Source: Lachnospiraceae bacterium
Lineage (GTDB): Bacteria; Bacillota; Clostridia; Lachnospirales; Lachnospiraceae
DNA length: 64,000 nucleotides
Direction: 5' to 3'
Assembly (NCBI GenBank): GCA_009774175.1
Contig: VSNG01000009.1
Location: 1 to 64,000 of the forward strand
Shown: positions 60,102 through 64,000 of the stretch, piece after piece
Layout of the letters: each line of letters starts with the position of its first letter
How positions within the stretch are numbered: the first letter of the stretch is position 1
The notes under the pieces: generated by a model
Databases searched by the model: none
What the model was told of the DNA's origin: nothing
The model's input: only the letters and a program-made list of their open reading frames with translations
Position numbers and translations under genes: made by a program

Positions 60102-61158
60102 GGGCTTCCTCCTCCGTATTCAGTGCAAAGCGGAAAACGGCCCCTTTGCTTTTTAGGTTTGCGGCTTCGATTGTTCCGCCGTGTGCCCGGATGATGGCGG
60201 AACAGACGCGCAGGCCGATTCCGGCATTGCTTCTTCGAGAGTCGGAGGGCAGGTCTTCCGTATTATTATAGTATCCCTTAAAAATATGTTTCAAACGGTC
60301 TTTTTCCAGACCGCAGCCGTCGTCTGTTATCTCAAATACAACTTTACCGGGAACCGTAAATGCTTTTAAGCAGAGTATGGTCATTCCTTTCGCGTGGTAA
60401 ACCGCGTTTTCCAGAATATTTATCACAACCTGTTCGACCAGCAGGGCATCCATTTCTATGGTGATAAATTCGTCCGGCAGATTGACGGTAACTTCCTGCT
60501 CGGGGTAGCGTTTATGGAATTTGATCAGCGCGGCGTCCACAAATTCATCCAGTACCGTTGAGGTTTTTAGCAGTTTCACATTTTTTCCGTCAAGCCGGGT
60601 AATGGAAAGAAGATTTTCGACCATTCTTGTAAGCCAGTCCGCATCCTCCCTGATACTTTCCAGCATTTTTTTCTTTTGCTGAGGGGATAATTCGCGGTCG
60701 TTTTCCAATAGGGCGGAGCTTGCGCCATAAATCGTGGTAAGGGGCGTGCGCAGATCGTGGGAAATGGCTCGCAGCAGATCGGCGCGCATTTTTTCCTTCT
60801 CGCTCTCTGCCCGAACAGCCTCCTGCTTTTTCAGTTTAGTGGTGAGCGTGCATGTGACAAAGGAAATAATAATCATAATAACAGCGGTAACCAGATTGTC
60901 TGTTATCGTAAAGTTTAGTTGAAAATAGGGAAGCTCGAAGGCAAAATCAAAAATGAACACACTCGCTATAGCCGATACAAAACCGCAGATATAACCATCC
61001 GTGATAAGCGAGGTAAGGAAAGAGCCCAGGATAAAGACGGCGGGGATCAGCGTGTATGCGCCAAAAGCGTTTTGAATCAGCAGGCACAGGATAAAACAAA
61101 GAAATAAAAGGGAAACGGTAATGGCAGCGTCTTTTAGGGGGGCTGATATTTTTTTCAT
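60094..61158 (-). CDS. KdpD-like sensor histidine kinase lacking the N-terminal Kdp/USP domains
   Basis: The 354-aa product begins with four membrane helices like the DUF4118 core of KdpD, then HisKA with AISHDLRTPLTTIYGASSAL, and HATPase boxes NILENAVYHAKG, DDGCGLEKD and SNAGIGLRVC. Full KdpD is about 900 aa with a large cytoplasmic sensor and a USP domain before the membrane part. Those are absent, and nothing upstream encodes them. This shortened form is seen in several Clostridia. It should still phosphorylate the KdpE-like regulator but sense a different signal. Confidence 0.88.
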   Translation of the reverse strand: MKKISAPLKDAAITVSLLFLCFILCLLIQNAFGAYTLIPAVFILGSFLTSLITDGYICGFVSAIASVFIFDFAFELPYFQLNFTITDNLVTAVIMIIISFVTCTLTTKLKKQEAVRAESEKEKMRADLLRAISHDLRTPLTTIYGASSALLENDRELSPQQKKKMLESIREDADWLTRMVENLLSITRLDGKNVKLLKTSTVLDEFVDAALIKFHKRYPEQEVTVNLPDEFITIEMDALLVEQVVINILENAVYHAKGMTILCLKAFTVPGKVVFEITDDGCGLEKDRLKHIFKGYYNNTEDLPSDSRRSNAGIGLRVCSAIIRAHGGTIEAANLKSKGAVFRFALNTEEEAHE

Positions 61159-61204
61159 GATATAACTCCTTGGTAATATGGAAAAGCAGTCTGTCAGGCA
61201 GGGG

Positions 61205-61234
61205 CTGTCTGTTAAAAGCTGTCCTTACAGACAG
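61205..61234. promoter_or_regulatory. Inverted repeat upstream of the two-component genes
   Basis: CTGTCTGT (61205-61212) and ACAGACAG (61227-61234) form an 8-base inverted repeat with a 14-base centre between the histidine kinase start and the small gene at 61283. No U-tract follows, so an operator is more likely than a terminator. A TATACT box-like element lies beside it on the minus strand. Confidence 0.4.
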
Positions 61235-61282
61235 TATACAGGAAATGCGGCTAAGATTTGGATAAGATTGGGAAGCGGTAAC

Positions 61283-61396
61283 TCAGGAGGGATGGACCGC
61301 CCGCTTAATGGCCTGAAAGCTCTCCTCACTCAGATTATGCTCCACCCGACAGGCGTTTTCCAGAGATTCGTCCGCTTTGTGTCTGATATAACTCAT
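61283..61396 (-). CDS. 37-aa mini-protein resembling the DtxR/MntR dimerisation segment
   Basis: ATG 61396 to TGA 61283, with GGAGGA 7 bases upstream, gives MSYIRHKADESL, then ENACRVEHNLSEESFQAIKR. The ACRVEH-x-x-SEE-xFxxIK pattern matches the metal-binding/dimerisation segment of DtxR-family repressors (compare ACR-x-EH-x-(I/L)S). The N-terminal helix-turn-helix is absent. It may be a stand-alone metal-binding peptide, or a fragment of a former repressor that retains a good ribosome-binding site. Confidence 0.7.
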   Translation of the reverse strand: MSYIRHKADESLENACRVEHNLSEESFQAIKRAVHPS

Positions 61397-61479
61397 GGCG
61401 TATTCCTCCGTTTATGCCCGTAGTTTGCGGCAGGATTTAGACTAATCATATCATCCCGGGCGGGGAAAGACAATATCTG

Positions 61480-62355
61480 TCAGGACAAAGAAGCGCCGGG
61501 GCATGATCGGATATCCGTTCGGCAGACAGCGCGGTATTTGCCGGGAGGCATACCGGTAAGCCTTTTAAACAGGGTAATAAAATAATTATAATCAGAGAAT
61601 CCGCAGGCGGCGGCAATGTCGCTGATTTTCATTTCCGTATGTTCGACGAGGAGGGATTTTGCCTTTTCCATACGCAGACTGCGGATATGTTCGGCGATGC
61701 CGCAGCCATAATTCTGATCGGAAATTTCGTAAAGATGGGTTTTGCCGATCTGAAAATGGCGGCACAGGTCGGTGACGCTGATCTCTTCCGTAAAATGCGA
61801 ACTGATATATTCGTCGATTTGGACAGGCAGTTCTTTGCGCTGTACAATAGCCATCCGCTCCAGACACAGATAGGAGGCCACAGCCTGCATGATGTGGGAG
61901 ACGGAGAGAATGTAGTCTTCGGGAATCAGAGGGCAGGCGAAGCAGGCGGCCTTAAGAGCAGCTGTGTCGATGCGGTAGGCGGCGCAGTTTTTCTGTATGG
62001 TATTCCAGCCTTCCTCGTGGCTTTTGTAGGAAAATACGTGGCCGAAGAGCAGATAGCCGATCACGATGTTGCCAAGCGTAAGAGGCGCAATGCTTTCTGT
62101 CAATCCGGCGTGACAACGATAGGTAAGGGCGTTGCGGCTGCTTGCGGCCATCTCGCAGGCATGGGCATCGCAGCGTGCGCATGCCGCTGCGGCCGCCGGG
62201 TCAGTGCGGATGATGCGGCAGCAGGGCGCGATATGTTCCGGATAAGCGGTCAGCTCATGGAAAGCGTCGTCGAATACCGTGATCCGCAGTTTGGTGATGT
62301 TATGAAAATCCTGCAGCAGGGAATTCAGTTTGGAAAGATTAAAGGTAGAAATCAT
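61480..62355 (-). CDS. AraC-type transcriptional regulator with PocR-like sensor domain
   Basis: ATG 62355 is chosen (GGAGGTTATT upstream), giving 291 aa; an ATG at 62367 falls inside that site. The N-terminal PocR-type domain has CCRIIRTDPAAAAACARCDA and YRCHAGLTESIAPLTLGNIV, followed by IGYLLFGHVFSYKS. The C-terminal about 100 residues are an AraC HTH domain (VTDLCRHFQIGKTHLYEI, then SDIAAACGFSDYNYFITLFK). PocR domains sense small hydrocarbon-like ligands, for example propanediol in the namesake. It is divergent from the isomerase-like gene and is its likely activator. Confidence 0.9.
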   Translation of the reverse strand: MISTFNLSKLNSLLQDFHNITKLRITVFDDAFHELTAYPEHIAPCCRIIRTDPAAAAACARCDAHACEMAASSRNALTYRCHAGLTESIAPLTLGNIVIGYLLFGHVFSYKSHEEGWNTIQKNCAAYRIDTAALKAACFACPLIPEDYILSVSHIMQAVASYLCLERMAIVQRKELPVQIDEYISSHFTEEISVTDLCRHFQIGKTHLYEISDQNYGCGIAEHIRSLRMEKAKSLLVEHTEMKISDIAAACGFSDYNYFITLFKRLTGMPPGKYRAVCRTDIRSCPGASLS

Positions 62356-62560
62356 AATAACCTCCATGCCGACCTGTCCGGCGGCGCCTTATCGGTTTTC
62401 GGTATAAATAAATTATAACAGTTTAGCGAACAAATTCAAAGAAAAAGGGACGGAAGTCTATATATTTTTCAATGGCAAAAGATTAGAATAAGAGCATAAT
62501 CAAAAAGGAAACAGCGGCTGTGGAGGCAGCTGCGCCATAAGGGCAAGGAGGACGAACAAA

Positions 62561-63964
62561 ATGAGAAAGATGACGTTTGCACTGTGTTTTTGTAACCGTG
62601 GATTTATGCCGGGAGAACTGATTTATGGAGCCAGGGAAGATATGATTCAGGCTGTGACGCAGGCGGGTTATGATTATATTGCCATGGATGCGGCGCTTAC
62701 CCGTTATGGCGGCGTGGAGACAAGGGATGAGGGACTGCTTTATGCCAAGTGGCTTAAGGAGCATGAGGGACAATACGACGGTGTGATCTTTTCCATGCCG
62801 ATTTTTGCGGATGAAAACGGAGCCATTACGGCTTTGCAGGATGCGGGGGCGCCCATATTGATGCAGGCTTATCCCGATGAGATCGGAAAGATGGATTTTG
62901 CCCACAGGCGCGACGCTTTCTGTGGGAAATTTTCCGTGACGGACGTATTTACGCAGTATCAGGTGCCTTTTACGGTGCTCAAACCCCATGTAGTGCATCC
63001 CCTCAGTGAAAAGTTTGCGGAAAATCTCAGGGACTTTGCGGCTGTCTGCCGGGTCGTGAACGGTATGAAGCGTTGTAATATCGGCTGCATCGGCGCTAGA
63101 ACGACGGCTTTTAAAACGGTTAGGTTCGATGAGATAGCCATGCAGAAGTATGGGATCAATGTGGAATCCTTTGATCTTTCCGAGCTTGTTTTTAAGGTTG
63201 GAAAGCTGGACGATCAGGATGAGAAAGTCACGACGAAAAAGGCGGCGCTGGAAGCCTATACCGATTTCTCCGGTGTGTCTGAGGAGAAAAAGAATACCCT
63301 TGCCAAAATTTCGGTGGTAATTGACGAATACATAGAGACCTATCATCTTGATGCGCTGGCGCTTCGCTGCTGGAATGAGATGGAGGAGATTTTACGGGTC
63401 TGTCCCTGCGTACTGCTCTCGGAACTGAATGACCGCGGCATTACGGCGTCCTGTGAGATTGATATGTGTTCCGCCGTCACCATGCGGGCGATGGCCTTAG
63501 CCAGCGAGACGCCCACTACGGTTCTTGACTGGAATAATAATTACGGCGACGATGAAAACAAGGTGATTCTGTTCCATTGCGGCCCGGTGCCCAATTCACT
63601 GATGACGGACAGGGGCAAAGTGACCAGTCACAAAATGTTCGATAAGACCGATGCAGGAAGCGGATGCGGCACTTGCGAAGGACGTATGAAGGCAGGGGAC
63701 ATTACCCTTTCCAACTGTCAGACGAAGGATGGAAAGCTGATTGTGTATGCTTCTGAGGCGCAGTTTACCGAGGATGAGATTGAAGAGGCGTTTTTTGGCT
63801 GTGCGGCGGTCTGCGAGATCCCGGATATGCAGAATAAGCTGATCAGGCTGGCCAGAGGCGGTTTTAAGCATCACACGTCGGTGGGGGCAGGACACATGAA
63901 GGAAATTTTGAAGGAAGCTTTTGTCACTTATCTGGGATACGAGTGGGTGGAGATAGACAGTTAG
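62561..63964 (+). CDS. L-fucose/L-arabinose isomerase family protein
   Basis: The 467-aa protein starts at ATG 62561 behind AAGGAGGACG. It has the two-part fold of the fucose/arabinose isomerase family: N-terminal LCFCNRGFMPGELIYGARED, and C-terminal TTVLDWNNNYGDDENKVILF followed by HCGPVPNSL and SGCGTCEGRMKAGDIT. Divalent metal is expected in the active site. The substrate may be fucose, arabinose or an unusual ketose. A PocR-AraC regulator is divergently transcribed 205 bases away, so ligand-controlled expression is likely. It ends just before the window edge. Confidence 0.82.
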   Translation: MRKMTFALCFCNRGFMPGELIYGAREDMIQAVTQAGYDYIAMDAALTRYGGVETRDEGLLYAKWLKEHEGQYDGVIFSMPIFADENGAITALQDAGAPILMQAYPDEIGKMDFAHRRDAFCGKFSVTDVFTQYQVPFTVLKPHVVHPLSEKFAENLRDFAAVCRVVNGMKRCNIGCIGARTTAFKTVRFDEIAMQKYGINVESFDLSELVFKVGKLDDQDEKVTTKKAALEAYTDFSGVSEEKKNTLAKISVVIDEYIETYHLDALALRCWNEMEEILRVCPCVLLSELNDRGITASCEIDMCSAVTMRAMALASETPTTVLDWNNNYGDDENKVILFHCGPVPNSLMTDRGKVTSHKMFDKTDAGSGCGTCEGRMKAGDITLSNCQTKDGKLIVYASEAQFTEDEIEEAFFGCAAVCEIPDMQNKLIRLARGGFKHHTSVGAGHMKEILKEAFVTYLGYEWVEIDS

Positions 63965-64000
63965 CCGAAATCGGACGTTGCTTTTGGGCGGCGCAGGAAA

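Overview
The window looks like a chromosomal segment of a low-to-mid GC Gram-positive gut anaerobe, most likely a Lachnospiraceae or related Clostridia. The evidence is strong AGGAGG ribosome-binding sites, a class B sortase, a YolD/UvrX-type polymerase pair behind a DinR-like box, an Lsa-type ABC-F gene with a leader, a rubredoxin/glutamate-synthase-like fusion and DUF362 ferredoxin-type proteins. No rRNA, tRNA or CRISPR array was seen.

Positions 1 to about 33.7 kb are an accessory island. Its core is a tandemly repeated set of genes resembling the spike and cargo end of a contractile injection system. The set contains two types of VgrG/gpD-like spike protein (461-464 aa and about 570 aa, two copies each), PAAR-like (DUF4280-type) tip proteins with exchangeable C-terminal cargo, small DcrB/DUF1795-like proteins directly before the short spikes, and two paired conserved proteins of unknown function. 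Cargo domains include a GH24 (T4-type) lysozyme, a second lysozyme-like domain, and at the left edge a probable transglycosylase tail, so peptidoglycan is the likely target. Lipoproteins or membrane-anchored proteins follow the cargo genes and are candidate immunity or accessory proteins. One SAP-plus-actin-like ATPase and a 260-aa partner sit between the two modules. No sheath, tube, baseplate wedge or AAA+ ATPase is visible here. They may lie outside the window, or the island may serve a system encoded elsewhere.

A DinJ/YafQ toxin-antitoxin pair marks the join between modules, and a shrunken in-frame antitoxin relic sits at the start of the first module. From 22.8 to 31.3 kb the island decays into relics that are recognisable copies of intact genes nearby. 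Mixed in are lipoproteins (one with a 27-bp coding repeat) and two BspA-like leucine-rich-repeat surface proteins. A tyrosine recombinase at 33.7-34.6 kb closes the island, facing a KAP-type P-loop NTPase and a sortase B gene.

From about 37.5 kb rightward the sequence is mostly ordinary chromosome: lesion-bypass polymerase, HD-GYP phosphodiesterase, DUF362 Fe-S protein, FMN/rubredoxin oxidoreductase, ABC-F ribosome-protection gene with an attenuator-like leader, cupin, MATE exporter, aminopeptidase P, class II aldolase, a complete Ugp/Mal-type sugar ABC transporter, an FRG-domain protein, a flavoprotein, a Na/phosphate cotransporter, a KdpDE-like two-component system with a shortened kinase, a 37-aa DtxR-dimerisation-like mini-protein, and a PocR-AraC regulator divergent from a fucose/arabinose-isomerase-like enzyme.
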